Origin: Kappaphycus alvarezii
Lineage: Eukaryota; Rhodophyta; Florideophyceae; Gigartinales; Solieriaceae
Direction: 5' to 3'
Assembly (NCBI GenBank): GCA_002205965.3
Contig: NADL03000611.1
Coordinates: 1,054,001 to 1,118,000, forward strand
Length of the DNA: 64,000 bases
In this document: positions 1-13,395 of the stretch, piece after piece
How positions within the stretch are numbered: position 1 is the stretch's first letter
How the letters are laid out: every line of letters begins with the position of its first letter
Position numbers and translations under genes: made by a program
The notes under the pieces: generated by a model
Seen by the model: only the letters and a program-made list of their open reading frames with translations
What the model was told of the DNA's origin: nothing
The model's database searches: none

Positions 1-3000
1 AAAATTATTTATATTTTTATCAGAAAAATAGTTATTCTATATTAATATTTTACTTTCATACCTCTCCATAATATCAATCATATCGCTACTATACGGAAAA
101 ATCTGATTAATTGGCATAGGAAACACAATAAACCCGACGTTCTCGTAAGGGGGCCAAGCACAGTGAACGACAGTCCTTAGGTAGAAAAGTCCCTTTTCTT
201 ATTTAATTTTAAATAGATTAATAATAAACAAAACACTTCCGAAGTTCATGTACGAATTCTTGTGGAACTATTATGGGTATACAAATAATTGAGTTTCAAA
301 CAATTGACTTTTTTTATGTTTTTCTTGCTGTCTTTGGTGTATTTTATTTTGATGAATTTATTTTTGTTTGTACTGCAGCTTAATGGCTACATACTTTACC
401 TACATTCAACCAAGTTCCAAACTTTGAACTTTGGGCTTACGAAGTGAAGTTTTTCGCTCCTCCGGCTACTTGATTCGATTCAATACAAGTAGAAATATGA
501 AGAACAGGCCCTATGAGAGATAATGAGGATGAAGGCACTTTCAATCTTCAGTTTCACCGCTCGAGAGCGGTCTATGTAGCTCAGCAGAAAGGTTCAATTG
601 GACTTATTCTAGATGATATAATTCGGTCAAATTATACCCTGAGCCCTTAAAATCTTGAGAGTCACTTATCATAATAGAAAATATTCATTTTTATGAAGTA
701 AATGCTAGATTTGAGCTCAGAGTTCAACGTTAGGTAAATATTATGTCCTATACACTTAATGTTTTTGAATTTTCGGCTTCATAATCAAAAGCTGGGGTGG
801 CTTGTATTTATTTACACCTTCGTTTTGATTGATGGCAAAATGTAGTGCTCAAGAAAGTGGAAATGAACTTTATTGTAAATTTTGCGGTATTATGTTTTTG
901 CAAGATTTATATGGACCAATGGTGCAACTGTAATAGAAAATTTAAGAAAAAGTAAGTTACAATTATGAGGTGTTCCTGGGATCTCTTTTCTGTATATAAC
1001 CACTAGTTGTGGTGTCTCGGACCTTGTGGATTATTATTTGACCAAATAGTTTTGAAATTCACAAATTTTTGCTAATGGATTACAGTAATGTAGTGAAAGT
1101 TTTGAGCTTCACGCCGTGTTATTGATATTACTCGCGGTAAATCAAAACTTTCATATATGAAACATGCTTTATCCACTTTACAGTCTTTGGAATCTCTTGG
1201 AAAGTATTTATTGACCGATGGAAACAATGATGATGGGCAGTTCTTGAAAAAATTTGTGACCAAGTTTTAAGGATACTCTAGTTTACATTAGTATAATATT
1301 GCTGATAATTTGCGGTTGAACTGGAGTTATCCCTGTAATACTCAAGCGGAAAGTTCTCTGTTTTGAAGATCTCAGAAAGAACGGCTCCAGCGAAGAAAAT
1401 ATCAATGAGCCAGGTATAGACCATATTAAATGATTTTATATAAATTCCATGGTTTTGTGCGTCATGAATATTTCAGGATAACCTTTAAAAGTTTTCATCG
1501 GAACATAATTTCTACAAAAATCCTTGTTTGACGGAAATAAATGAAGAAGATTTTAATTCAAGAGAGGTTGCGCACCTGTACTGGTTAGATTATTACCGCG
1601 ATCTGTCACAATATTTTAAGATATAACTAATTAGAATAAGTTCATTGAATCAAAAGGTAATTCAAGCCTTAAATTTACAAACAAACCCTTGATTCCAATA
1701 CCATAAATTAGAAGCGAGTTTCGAAACATAGAATAAATTCTATGTAGAACTTGTGAGTTGAGTTTCTCTCAGATGTCTCTTTTTTCCGAACTACTGTAAA
1801 TAAAACTCAAAAAGCTTATGAATTTGTTGGAAATAGTTCAAAACTAAAATTCCGTAACTAATTAGATGATATTTGATTCCAATTAAAATTTTCTTAATAA
1901 GTTCAGAAATCTCAGTGACAAGAGTCTGCGAATGATTGAGGTATCTAAACTCAACAAAAACCGGCCGTATTAGTGGTAAGCATTCTCATAATTCTCAAAA
2001 ATGATTTCCATCTAGTTATTCATCAAGTAAATATTAGAAGTCAAAGCTCATGGGATCATCAAATCTATGGGATGGGAAAAGCAGCAACAGGACTCGGAAG
2101 GGATAATTAATGTTTCTGAATGTTCTTATGTGCTAGCTGCATTATACTAATAGATCTTTACAATTTTTAAAAATATTGAGTAAGCGTTCATTTATTTCTT
2201 AACTGCAGCTTCAACCATAATTTATCTAAATGAAAAAAATAACCAGTATATTCATTAAAGCAAAGAGAATATATAAACGTTGATTTAACCAGCTAAAAAT
2301 GGAGGCGTCGCTAACATTTCTTTGTGTAGTTCTTGTCACATTATGAATCAATTTATTATTTAATAATGATTAGGAGATATATAAACTTTCATTGTATTTC
2401 TTTATTTCTCGCAAACGTATTATTGCACACCGATAAAGAGTTACTTCTAAAATTTATCAAATAATATTAAAAGTCTCAATATTAAATTTTAAATTTTCAC
2501 TATAATCAGAGTTAGAAGTTAAGTGTTCAAATAGGACAGAGTTTCCGAATGAGACAAAGTAATTTATTTTTAAACGAAATTCATTCGGGTAATCATATTT
2601 TGAAGAGGATAGCTGGATATGATAGCTTCATATATTGAAGTTTGGATGATTTTAAAGACTATTAACGCTATAGTGCGTCAAGGATCGAAAATTGAATTCT
2701 ACAATATCTTCAGAAGTTCTCTTTTCCTTTGCTTGAACTTTTTTGTCAGAAACCTAAATACTTTTAATCGTTCATAATAGCGTCCCATCACCATTTAGCA
2801 GTAACATAGTCCATAGAAAAGTAGAAATAGATGCCATTTTTAGAAAATTACTCGAAAGGACATAAGGGCTCTTTGTAAGTTAAAATATAACGTGGTTTTA
2901 TAAACTATTTATACACGCAAATTTCATTACATGGAAATTTATTTTTGATAATTCGTCCAGATTCTAGAAGAGAGTGAACCTAGAAGTTCAGTTGGCATAA

Positions 3001-6000
3001 TATTTTATAAAATTATCCAAAGCAATTGCGCAAAAAAATGAACACACGGTTGTATTTCTGCGAAACTTGTTAATATTTTTGAAGATAACTACGGTGAAGT
3101 AGATCCCCAGTATTCTGGCTTATTCATCGCTATTTTTGGGCTTGTATGTTTTAACTGGACGAGGATGAAATCGACCAAATAATTTTATATATTTCTAGAG
3201 TACTCGCATTCACTGCTCGCAGCGATCGTTCAAATCCAAGTACGATAAGACATTAGAAATGTAAGAGGAATAAATGAAAAATATAGGAGATTTATAAACA
3301 TATTACCGCTGAAGGGAACCAAATGGGATATAGTGGTCGAAAGTTCGCTCACGCTGGGACAAAAGACCAGCATATAGATCTTTTCTGCTATTTTGGTTAG
3401 CTAAATGCTCGATCAACCATGAAATTTACAAAAAAAGTTTAGATAAATTTATACATAGAGCTACTCTAGGAATATTTAACATTTTGGTATCCAAGCTAAA
3501 TATTAAAATTAGACAATTATTCTAATTAATACATTAAACACAAAATTGTGAAAGAAACATAGATCGCACATGAGCACATGTATATATTGTGCTTATAATC
3601 ATTTCGATGCAAAAAAATCTCCCGTTGGATCTGGAATTTTATCCATAATCAAAATTTAATGCGCTACATAAGACTGAATAATAAACTTAACGCAAGCCGA
3701 GGTCAGAGTTGCATAAATTTTCATGTGTATTAATAATATGAAAATACTATCTAGCATATTTCGAAAATTTATTTTACTTGGTTAGGAGACATTTCCAAAA
3801 TGTACTCGTATGTACTATAGCGTTTTTTTGCAACTGCAGGCCTCCGATATGATTTTTTATACTAATGCGATTCATTATTTCTGCAATTTTGCCTTATCAT
3901 TCAGAAGATAAAATGATAATGCACAGTTAAAGAAAGATTAAGAAAAGATTCAGTTCTGCTGAAAAACATCAATCTTTTAATCATAGTTTAACTGAAGCGC
4001 TGCAAAAGAATGTCAATTCTGCCGTTATATATTCATTCATATATAAATGAAAAAATAAACAAAAAGGCTTGAAATTAAACATTAAAACACAAAAGTAATT
4101 ACCTATAGCTCATAGGCATCAACCATCGCAAATCTGGAGAAAATTATCGTTGACTATGAGTAGATCTTCAAAGTGTCCAGAGTATCTCTTAGAATATCTT
4201 TATACCCTTTGCTTAGATAAAATTTCTAGTTAGACCTCTTCTTGTCTTGACTTTGCTTGTGGTGGGAGTGTGCAGTAATTGCTCAGATATTTCTCAACAT
4301 TGTAAAAGTGATTATTTCTTTTCAGATATGAACCGTCAATGTACATGGAATGTCTTGATTGTGACTAAATCAACCACTAATTTTGGCTCCGAACTTGGGT
4401 TGATGGTCTTAAGATCACTGCAAGGCCTTTAATCGTAGGGTTCTTAGGTATAAGAATTGTTTATTTTGATCACTACAGGCTGTTTAACCGGTAATGTTCA
4501 AGCGGTTACGGAAAACTCTTCACAGTTTAATTGATGGTTCGTAGTTTTAGTAACTTAAGTGCTATCTAGGTACGCCGCAACGATTGACGAAGTATGTTAA
4601 TTGGTCTATGATGACGCAATGAAATATCATTAAGGGCATCTCCATAACTCGCGAACACCTTTGGATGGATACTGTTACCTCGAAGTAGTACCCCGCCTTT
4701 GAAATTTACCACCTCCGCTTCTTTTCTTAGAAGTAATTCTCCCTAGATGCTCCTGAAGTGGCCTGAGGATCTTTTTATTTTCGAATGGGATGAGCGGCAA
4801 CAGATACAACCATATATTTCTTGGAGTAACGGCAACAAAGAGTGCCCAATTTTCGCTTGTAAGGTTTTGAGGTTCCCCTCTAAGTGCAAAAGGTATGTAT
4901 TGAATTGGTTTTGCCGCTTATGAGTAGGACTCCTCAGTAGACAGAGGGATCAGCAAAATCAAAAAAGAAACACCTGGAGTCGTACCAGGAAGCTAGAATC
5001 TAGAGAATTTAAAAATATGAAGGTAATAAATAATTATACCTTATCCTTCCTAGTGTCGAAGCCACGATGCATCTAAAATTTTAGATTATAGTAATTCATA
5101 CAGGAACAGCATCGAAGCACAATGCAAAGTTCTCGTTATATTACCTAATGAAGCTACGGTATCATATTTTCACTTGAAAAGGTATATTATTTGGAGATAT
5201 TGTTGGGAACATGAGCGATAAAGTTGTTCTCAATTTTTTAATCGCGTACTTTTATGCTCATTTTAAAGATTAAATCAATAAAATTGACGTTAGGCCTCCA
5301 AAGAGAGATTAGAAATTATGATTCTCATAATTGAACTTGTTACCAATTTAAACTCCTCCTTTTTCAGGGTTTTGTTTCTTCCCTAGTACTATAGAGCATA
5401 ATGGAGTCCTCTGCTTATGAGCTTGGGAAATTTTTTTCACCAACTCTTATAGTTTCGTGGGTATATTTATGAAAACAGGCCTTGTTTTAGGACCTTGTTT
5501 TAATCCTCACATAATCAGTTTTCTTAGATTTTTAGTGTTCTGAAAGGATAAAGAGACCTCCCATATTTATCATGTTGCATAAAATATCTTTTTGACCTCG
5601 ATTTTTTTCCAATGAAGTTTGAGAGATTTACATCGAGTTAATTCATGGCTTACTTCACGCTCTCCAAAAAAATCAACTCAGCGAAGACTACCGAACGGAG
5701 TCGTTCTGTAATGGTGTGGAAATATATTCTAAGTCAAAAAATACAAATTATGGTGAAGTCCATTGAGGTTTCTTTTCTTTGCGCGAAGAAAGAATTCCTT
5801 AACCCAAACTTATCTCTCTTATATCAAACTTAAAAATAGAAAAAAATTGAAACTACATTTCACTGCAAAAAATGATGTATGTATTTCAGAAATTTAACCC
5901 TAAATCTTACTTTAAATCGTAAACTACAAAAAATACTAAATATCTGGTATCTGCAGCAGTACTAGTGACTATTCGAAAAATTTACTCAATTGAGTATCTT

Positions 6001-8420
6001 TGGCATCAATTGAGCACATTTTCAAAATCCATTGATAGATTTTTTGACCTTGTACAGCGCAAAGAATTTCTGCTACTGTACACTAACCCGCTACGACTGG
6101 TTAAAACTTATTCATTTTCATGATTTCAAAGGAATATTTATTGAAATTTTTAGTTTTTCCGTTTTGCAAAAATTTGTACTCAATTGAATACATTCATTGT
6201 CGAATGGACACTAGTAACATAAATGATGTAATAATTTAGGAAACTAGTTACTTCTATGTTTTCTGGCAAGTTCCAAGCTGGAAACAGCTTCGACTATTCT
6301 AGCTTCTGTAAAGTCTATTAGTTGCTTTTCATTGCCACTCAAACTTGAATATTTCAACATAGCATGACTGAAAAATTATCGAAGAACTAGTTAAAAACAT
6401 TCATATATTGTAAAATTATCACTTTGAAGTACTTTAGCACCAAATTTCAGATATTATGGGTGCCATACAACATCTTTCAATGTATAAAAATCAGTTCATT
6501 ACCGAGACGGTTCGTAACGAAATTGTCGATTTATTCCTAGACCACCGAAGACAGGAAACACAATGGGAAATACTGAGAACAAAGTGAAGAAATTTGAAGT
6601 CTATCGATTGAAATTCAACGGCAGTATTGAAATTATCGTCCCTGTTTTTTGATGGGCACCTATTCTTAAGTAAGCTTGAGAGGAGATATTAGCCTTATTC
6701 ATTTGCTCAACGTTCTTATATACGGGTAGAATAATTAATTGGTAAACTTTGAACTAGTATATTCAGTAATATATCGAGGGTATTATATGTATAATTTTAT
6801 CATCTGCGGAAATTATTTACGCTCGGCAAACTCCAATTCTGCAATAAATCAACCTTTCGAAAAGACAATCGTACATATTGTGAGAAACTTACCCAAAATA
6901 TTTGGTGGGCATAGAATAAATACAATTTAGTGATAAGAAGCCCCCAAAAAGAGTCAGATATCTATTTTTGGATGTTTAGGCAGTAAATTTGAATGAACTT
7001 TGGTGAAATATGCCTAGAAAGGTAGCCAAAATATTTCTGATTCGTGGCGGTATGCAGATTTGGTCTTTTACTTATATGATTAAATGCATACTTGAGTTCG
7101 GAGAACTCATAGAATCATATATAAAAGAACTTATCGTAAAATTTTAGATTGAAAAAAGAATTTGAGATTACCGGTTGATGCTGTCCTGGTAGTTTGGGGT
7201 AATTGCTACGCTTCCATCGGCGTGAAAACTCTTTTCCACTACTAAAAATATCTCCTCAAGCTACAAATAAATGTGTATATATTTTTTAACAGGCTGTATC
7301 TTGTAAATTTAGCTTATAAAGAGATTTTTAAATTATTTTTCTATTTTCAGAATCTTCAGGAGATGTGAGTAGAAACTGGGGATAAAATAGGATAATTAAG
7401 CCACAATATATATATTTATTCTATTCAAGAAGCAACGGGATCTGCTGAGCAACAAAATTCCTTCGATAGTAATAAGTTTTTCCGGTATAAGTGTGAGGTT
7501 TGATACTGATCGTTGATACATCGGGTTTCTGACTTGATTCATGTGAACTTCGATCGTTTTGATTGAAGTAAAACATATTCATATGCCTATAAAAAGTGAT
7601 AACGCTTGCTTACTGGTGACTTTTGTTGGAGTTAAAACTTTCAGAAGCATCGGGGCATCGAAAAATCCCATATAAATATTTTCACTTCTTTTCTGGACAA
7701 CTCGAGGGATATGCTCGAGCTACTTTGAATGCTTTCATCTTTGATTGAAGCTTCTTAAAAGCTTGAGTTCTCATGGAAGATAATTTGGACTTTTTTGATC
7801 ACATATTGAGGACATATAATAAAGATTTGCAATTCTTACCCTGTCCACATTTTAATTGCGAGTATCTGATTGTTGCAGTTTTATGGGAAGACAGAGTTTC
7901 AAACCTCTTCTTTAGGGCACTTCAATAGATGTCTATGAGTTAATGCAGGCTCATTTTTAAAGCAAAATTAAAATAATCAGCAAGTCCTAAGCAACATGTG
8001 GGATGCCCTCTCTACGCTTTCCTGCTGTGGAGTTTTCCCTAATAGCAATTTTACTTCATTACGAAAACAGAATGGAATGATATCTTGAAAAAGTACACCA
8101 ATGGTGAAATCTGAGATGATCTCTCAATTTATTTGAGAGAGATGAATCATTCATATTAATTCATTTTTTCAAAACCACAACTACTCCAGTTCCTCGCGAG
8201 CTGTAACAAACTATTTTATAATTGTAACGTTCCCTCTTCATGTCAACTAATAATCAAGCTATTATAAGAGTTGGGTGGTTCAGGAGTAAGCATGACTAGT
8301 AACTACTGTGCCAAGTGTAAATATGTCCAAAAAATTAACTAAATTTGTAACATTAAAATTAAGTTACCAGATTTCTAGATGGAATATCTCAAATTCGTTG
8401 AATTCCATTTATTTTCAAGG
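1..8420. other. A+T-rich gene-free block
   Basis: Strongly A+T-rich sequence with stops in all frames. Open frames are short (about 60 codons) and none gives a recognisable domain. No LTR, inverted repeat or tRNA gene was seen. Its texture resembles the 15-20 kb block, where a drifted retroelement can still be read, so old eroded transposons are a reasonable inference, but nothing here identifies one. Confidence 0.6.
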
Positions 8421-8441
8421 AGTTCTCTTTTGATCAGTTCT
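8421..8441. repeat. Duplicated target site 5' of the copia element
   Basis: AGTTCTCTTTTGATC (8421-8435) is followed at once by AGTTCT (8436-8441), then the LTR. The same 15-mer follows the 3' LTR at 13381-13395. The simplest reading is that the empty site held two tandem 15-bp copies and the element entered the second copy, making a 5-bp GTTCT duplication (8437-8441 and 13382-13386). Confidence 0.7.
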
Positions 8442-8723
8442 TATTGAGGCTCCACCCTTTGAGGTGCCAGTTTCCTCAATAATAATTACATGGCACCTCT
8501 GCAGGCAAGTTTCGTGAATCGAGGTGCCTGCTGCGCTGGATACGCTGCGCTGGAAACTTCTAGAGAATCAATCATTATAATTTAGTATCCCTATATAAAC
8601 TAGGATCGGCACTCCTTGGGAGGTAACCATCTCAACTTGATCATAAAAAAACATTATCAACCTACTACCTTGGCGTTGCACCCCAATCACGGTGTGCGTT
8701 CCTACCTACCATATACCTCTTAA
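8442..8723 (+). repeat. 5' LTR of copia element
   Basis: About 282 bp, matching 13095-13381. It begins TATTGAGG where the 3' copy begins TGTTGGGG, two G>A differences including the terminal TG. A TATATAAA-like box at 8592-8599 is the likely LTR promoter. The end is set by the start of the primer site and by the TSD after the 3' copy. Confidence 0.92.
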
Positions 8724-8740
8724 GGTTATGGGCCCAGCCA
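8724..8740 (+). promoter_or_regulatory. Primer-binding site, anticodon-arm tRNA-iMet type
   Basis: GGTTATGGGCCCAGCCA follows the LTR directly. It is complementary to the anticodon stem-loop of eukaryotic initiator tRNA-Met (CUGGGCCCAUAACC), not to a tRNA 3' CCA end. Drosophila copia is known to prime from a tRNA-iMet half molecule cut in the anticodon arm, and this site fits that mode. Confidence 0.75.
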
Positions 8741-8938
8741 TACGTGCTAAATTTTAATCGTTTTTCGAGACATCGTCGAAGAAGACTCGATGAACGGCAT
8801 CGTCGGCAAGATCCATCGCACCGTTCCCTCGGCAAGATACGAAGGTCACTCCCGTCGTCGCTACTTTCTTCACGTCAACCTCATCGAGGAATTGCCGTCT
8901 ACATCAACTTCTTACTTCAAGGATCACCTTTCGAAATC

Positions 8939-9862
8939 ATGAACACCGACGACTACAAGGTCCCGAAATTCGGAGGCAAGGCTTTTGAAGAATACGCGAC
9001 CTGGCGCAGGCGTGTTTTCATCTCGCTCAAGGGCAAAGGGTTTTGGAAGCAACTCCAAGATCCGTCGTGCAAGGAAGACATTAAGGAGAAAGCCACTGCA
9101 CTCATCGTAAATGCGTCAGGGGACGCTTCCTTCCGCATGTGCAGTTCGGCCGACGATTAACCACTTGAGATGCTCAAGATTCTCGGCGCTCGCTACGCAT
9201 CATCAAATACAAGCACACGCATCGGCGTCTTAACCACCCTCTACACCAAGAGATATCCGGACAAGGGCAACTTGCCGAATTACATAGACGAGTTCGAATC
9301 ACTTTTCGGACAACTAGAACTCATGGGTGAAGACACCAAGAATTCTGAATTTCACAAAGCACCCTTGCTTCTCGCAAGTCTCGGAACTCAATCTTCTCTC
9401 GAATCTACTGTCGCTGCTCTCCGTCTACGTGATGTCGATCAACTTTCCTGGAAAACTGTAACCGCCGATCTCATCCAAGAATGGACTCACCTCAATTCTT
9501 CCGGCACTTCTACCAAGAAGAAGAACAGTCAACGAAGACCTTTAAGTTATGATTCAGGCTCTCAAACTCGATTTGGAAATCACCGCGCCAGTCGTGTCGC
9601 AACTCAAGGTCAGATTATGTGCAGCTTCTGCGGCAAGCAAGGTCATACAAGAGATGACTGCTTCCTGAACCCGTATTCTTCGAAGTGCACAATACCTGAC
9701 ACCGCAAAGAAGTCTCTAAAGGCTTGCGGAGCTGCCGAGAAAAGCGGAAAGACCAAGAAGGAATCGAAGAAAGGTCTCAAGGGTCTTTATTTCGGTTCAA
9801 GTGCGAACCAGATTGTCCGCGAAGACAGATATCGTCAGCTTAAGAATGTTGGCGCCCTATAG
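8939..9862 (+). pseudogene. copia Gag (nucleocapsid), with stops
   Basis: The start chosen is the ATG at 8939 (MNTDDYKVPKFGG), a typical copia Gag opening; the frame is open further upstream but without family character. One in-frame TAA at 9158-9160 (…SADD*PLEML) would be Gln if CAA had become TAA; reading continues in the same frame to a TAG at 9860-9862. A CCHC zinc knuckle (CSFCGKQGHTRDDC) is encoded near 9620-9665, followed by a Lys-rich tail. Gag packages the element RNA in cytoplasmic particles. Gag and Pol share one frame, as in many copia elements. Confidence 0.88.
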
Positions 9863-11324
9863 TGGAACTATGGGCCTCCGAAAGCAGCAGCTGCATCAGT
9901 CAAGAAATCTACCAGTGCAAATTTTGCATCTTCTTCCACGGACACTATGATCTTTGATTCTGGTGCATCTACCTCTTTGTTCAAAGTCGCCAGTAATGCA
10001 GTCCAAGGAACCTACAGCAAGGGAAGTCGACAACTTTTCGAATTGGCTGCTGGATCAAACCCTGCTACCTTCGTCGGCAGTGGAACCATCAAAGTCAACT
10101 CCCTGTTGTTACCTGGTAGCCTGCACGTCTCCAAGCTCAACAACACCCTCATCTCCGTCGGAAAAATGTTCGACGGAGGTAGAATCGTCGCTTTTGCCAA
10201 ATCCGAATGAGTTGTCATAGATATGGAGGGATTCGAAGTTGACCCCGACAAAATTATCGCGGTGGCAAAACGTAACCCTGCAACTGGACTATATGAATAT
10301 CCATTGCCCACTTACAAAGACTTGAAATCTTCGAAAACAACGATGGAAATCGAACTCTAGCACAATCTTCTTGCTCATCTTAACGAGAAGACGCTCAAAA
10401 CGCTTCATACGAAATCGAAAGATGTCCCCGACTTGACAGGTAATCTGAATCCTTGTCATCCTTGCTCTTTGAGAAAAGCAAAGCATCAATCTTTCGACTC
10501 TCATTTCGAAGAAGCCGAATATCCTGGAGAATTTGTACACTCTGGTCTCGCGGGTCCGTTGCCGAAGAGCATTGAGGGCCACAAATACTTTGTGACGTCT
10601 ATCGATCAGCACACTCGTTTCACTCATGTCATTGGATTGACTGCAAAAAGTGAAGTCGAAGAAGCATACAAGCTATACGCACCCCGCTTGTCACCAATTA
10701 CTTCAAGAAATGTATCGAACGCTTGCACAAGGATAGAGGGACTGAATACTCTACAAACAGCAATATACGTTTTACCTCAACAACTCCTGACACTCCTCAG
10801 CATAATCCATTTGCGGAAAGGATGAAACGATCTTACATGGAGCCGGTACGAGTCATGCTCGAACAAGCCGGTCTGAGTGCCAAGTATTGGGAATAAGAGC
10901 TCGATCACATATCTTACATCAAAAACCGTGTAGCTCATTCCGCTCTCAAGTGTTCTCCGTTTGAAGCTTTAACCGGTAAGAAGCCAACACTCAAACATAT
11001 TCGCGTGTTAAGTTGTGCTGCATGTGTCTACAACGAAACTCATAAGTCCAAGCTCATGCTCGAGCGACGCCCGGTATCATGCTGGGATGTGACGACAACG
11101 GAGTCTACATGGTTGAACGCTTAAGCGACAGAAAGTTACTTAACTCCGTCCATGTCACCTTCGACGAGGAATCATTCCCTGGATTAGATGATTCTGATTC
11201 CATCTCAAGTTGTGAAAGTGCTTCAAATGACTCGGAGGGATATGAGATGAGTTATAGCGAATCGATGGAATCAGTTGCAACAGCTTTCCCCGACCCAAGT
11301 ACGGATGATGAGAAAGAAGTTTAA
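9863..11324 (+). pseudogene. copia Pol: protease and integrase part
   Basis: The protease active site is MIFDSGAST (about 9947-9975), the D-S/T-G-A form of retroelement aspartic proteases. The integrase zinc domain follows (HNLLAHLNEKTLKTLH … CHPC, 10360-10470); its normal Leu-Trp-His start reads Leu-stop-His here, consistent with TGG>TAG. The catalytic core continues to about 11000, with the first Asp region near LAGPLPKS and a later LVTNYFKK…DRGTEYST segment. A frameshift lies near 10690, and stops lie at 10208-10210 (TGA), 10360 (TAG) and about 10895 (TAA). The Ser/Glu-rich stretch to 11324 is the usual variable linker before RT. Confidence 0.85.
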
Positions 11325-11516
11325 TCCTCGCTGAATTAAGAAAACGAATATGAATCTGCTCAGGACGAACCAAGTACTGAACCTCAACCAGAAGCTGAAG
11401 GACGCTACCCTTCTCGTACCAGAAATCCACCGAGTCGACTCGGACAAAATGAAACCGCAAATGCTGAAATTCTCATCCCCATCACGACAAAGGATCATCC
11501 AACCATCAAGGAAGCA

Positions 11517-13115
11517 ATGAACTCCACCGATGCCGAGGTACGTTTATGGAAGGAAGCAATTAAGTCAGAAATAAATTCTCTGAAGAATATGGGTACTTGG
11601 ATGAAAGTTTCTACGTACGAAATCAAAAACAATCGAGCTCTACAATCTCATATTATCCTCAAGATCAAGCGAAATGAAGACGCACTGCCCAACAGATTCA
11701 AAGCACGGGTCGTTGCAGGAGGGAATCTTCAAGTAATGGGACGCGATATCAATGATGTCTCTGCTACTGTCGCAGACTATGCCATAGTCCTCCTCACCAT
11801 GGCTATTGGTCTACAAATGAAGTGGGAACAAGCCCACGTGGACGTCAAGTCTGCATTCCTGAACGGTGATATCGACAAGGAAATTTTCGTCTCTCATCCG
11901 TACAATCTACCTCATGAGTTCAAACGCGGTCACATCTACAAGCTTTAGCTAAAGAACGCTGTATACGGACTTCGCCAGTCGCCGCAACGTTGGTTCATCA
12001 AATTAATAGATACGCTCATGAACGGGTTGAAATTAGTCCAACTGAAGAGTGATGGCTGCATACTCCTCAAGAAGCGCATTACTGCCACGGAATATATAAT
12101 AATCGTCATCATCTGCTACGTCGATGACCTCATCTTCTTGGCAAGCAACAAGTCTATGCTCGACCAAGAGATACTCGCCTTTCCCGAAGTTTTTGAATGT
12201 TCGAAGGAGGAGCTTCAATAGCATCTAGCCGTTCGCATTGACAATAAAGAGCAATCTCTTCAATTCTCTCAACTGGCCTACATCGAACAAGCTCTCGAGG
12301 AGTGCAACTTTAACGACATCAAAACTTACAAAACACCTCTCCAAGCAAATTTCTATGATGAAGTACTGGCACATGCCGACGATCCAGTTGTTACCGACAA
12401 TCGCTTTCGCAACATGATCGGTACTCTACAATTTCTCGCCAACCGTACTTGTCCGGACGTCGAAACAGCCTACAGCATCCTCTCGCAATTCAAAGCTGCA
12501 CCGAACGCATATCATCTTAAGTGCATCAAGCGAGTCTATGGCTACCTCAAAGGCACCAAGAATCTCAAGTTGGTATACAAGTTCGATCCAGATTCCGACA
12601 TCCAGCTCGAGTTTTACAGCGACTCTGACTACGCCGGCGATATCGCAACACGCAAATCGCGCTCCGGGTTGATTGGTCTACTGAACAATTGTGCGTTTAT
12701 CTGGGGTTCCTGCAAGCAAGTCACTGTCTCCAAATCGACTGCTGAAGCTGAATATATCTCAATTTCGCAAGCAGCTGTCGACATCTCCCGCATTCGCTCC
12801 TTCTTAAGCGAGCTCTGATTCACTATTGACAAGCCTACTCCACTCCACGGTGACAATATCGCAGCTGAAACCTGGTATACCTCGGTCAGCCTATCTCGCA
12901 AGGCAAAACACGTCGAAGTTCGTTACCACTACATCCGCTCGAAAGTCAATGATGGGTCCATCGTTCCACGTCATCTTTCATCCGACGCTGATATCGCTGA
13001 TGGTCTTACCAAGCCACTGGACAAGAACAAGATCAAGGAATTTCGTGATAAGGTCGGTGTTGTCCACAGCTACGGTGAACAACAACAGGAGGGATGTTGG
13101 GGCTCCACCCTTTGA
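11517..13115 (+). pseudogene. copia Pol: reverse transcriptase and RNase H part
   Basis: The RT shows the copia hallmarks NRFKARVVAGG, HVDVKSAFLNGDI, KNAVYGLRQSPQRW and the intact catalytic YVDDLIFLA (about 12117-12143). The C-terminal part has MIGTLQFLANRTCPD, the RNase H-linked KSRSGLIGL, STAEAEYIS and the terminal RKAKHVEVRYHYIRS. Stops interrupt one frame at 11948 (TAG), 12221 (TAG) and 12818 (TGA). The last is followed by FTIDKP, where a Trp is expected, fitting TGG>TGA. The frame ends at TGA 13113-13115, about 20 nt inside the 3' LTR, as in many copia elements. Confidence 0.9.
13087..13094 (+). promoter_or_regulatory. Polypurine tract of copia element
   Basis: AGGAGGGA lies directly before the TGTTGG start of the 3' LTR, the position needed for plus-strand priming. 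Confidence 0.7.
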
Positions 13116-13381
13116 GGTGCCAGTTTCCTCAATAATAATTACATGGCACCTCTGCAGGCAAGTTTCGTGAATCGAGGTGCCTGCTGCGTTGGATACGCTG
13201 CGCTGGAAACTTCTAGAGAATCAATCATTATAATTTAGTATCCCTATATAAACTAGGATCGGCACTCCTTGGGAGTTAATAACCATCTCAACTTGATCAT
13301 AGAAGAAAACATTATCAACCTACTACATTGGCGTTGCACCCCCATCATGGTGTGTGCCCCTACCTACCATACACCTTTTAA
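13095..13381 (+). repeat. 3' LTR of copia element
   Basis: About 287 bp, beginning TGTTGGGG and ending near CCTTTTAA. It is about 95% identical by eye to the 5' LTR. Differences cluster in the last 100 bp and include a short indel (GGGAGTTAATAACC against GGGAGGTAACC). GTTCT, the target duplication, follows at 13382-13386. Confidence 0.92.
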
Positions 13382-13395
13382 GTTCTCTTTTGATC

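Larger units (their letters stand above)
8442..13381 (+). mobile_element. Ty1/copia LTR retrotransposon, full length, inactive
   Basis: A complete copia-order element of about 4.94 kb: LTR, primer site, Gag with a zinc knuckle, protease, integrase, reverse transcriptase, RNase H, polypurine tract, LTR. Integrase before RT defines Ty1/copia (Pseudoviridae order). It is flanked by the 5-bp direct repeat GTTCT. The LTRs differ at roughly a dozen sites plus small indels over about 285 bp, mostly transitions. The internal frame carries several stops and at least one frameshift, so this copy cannot move itself. Confidence 0.93.
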
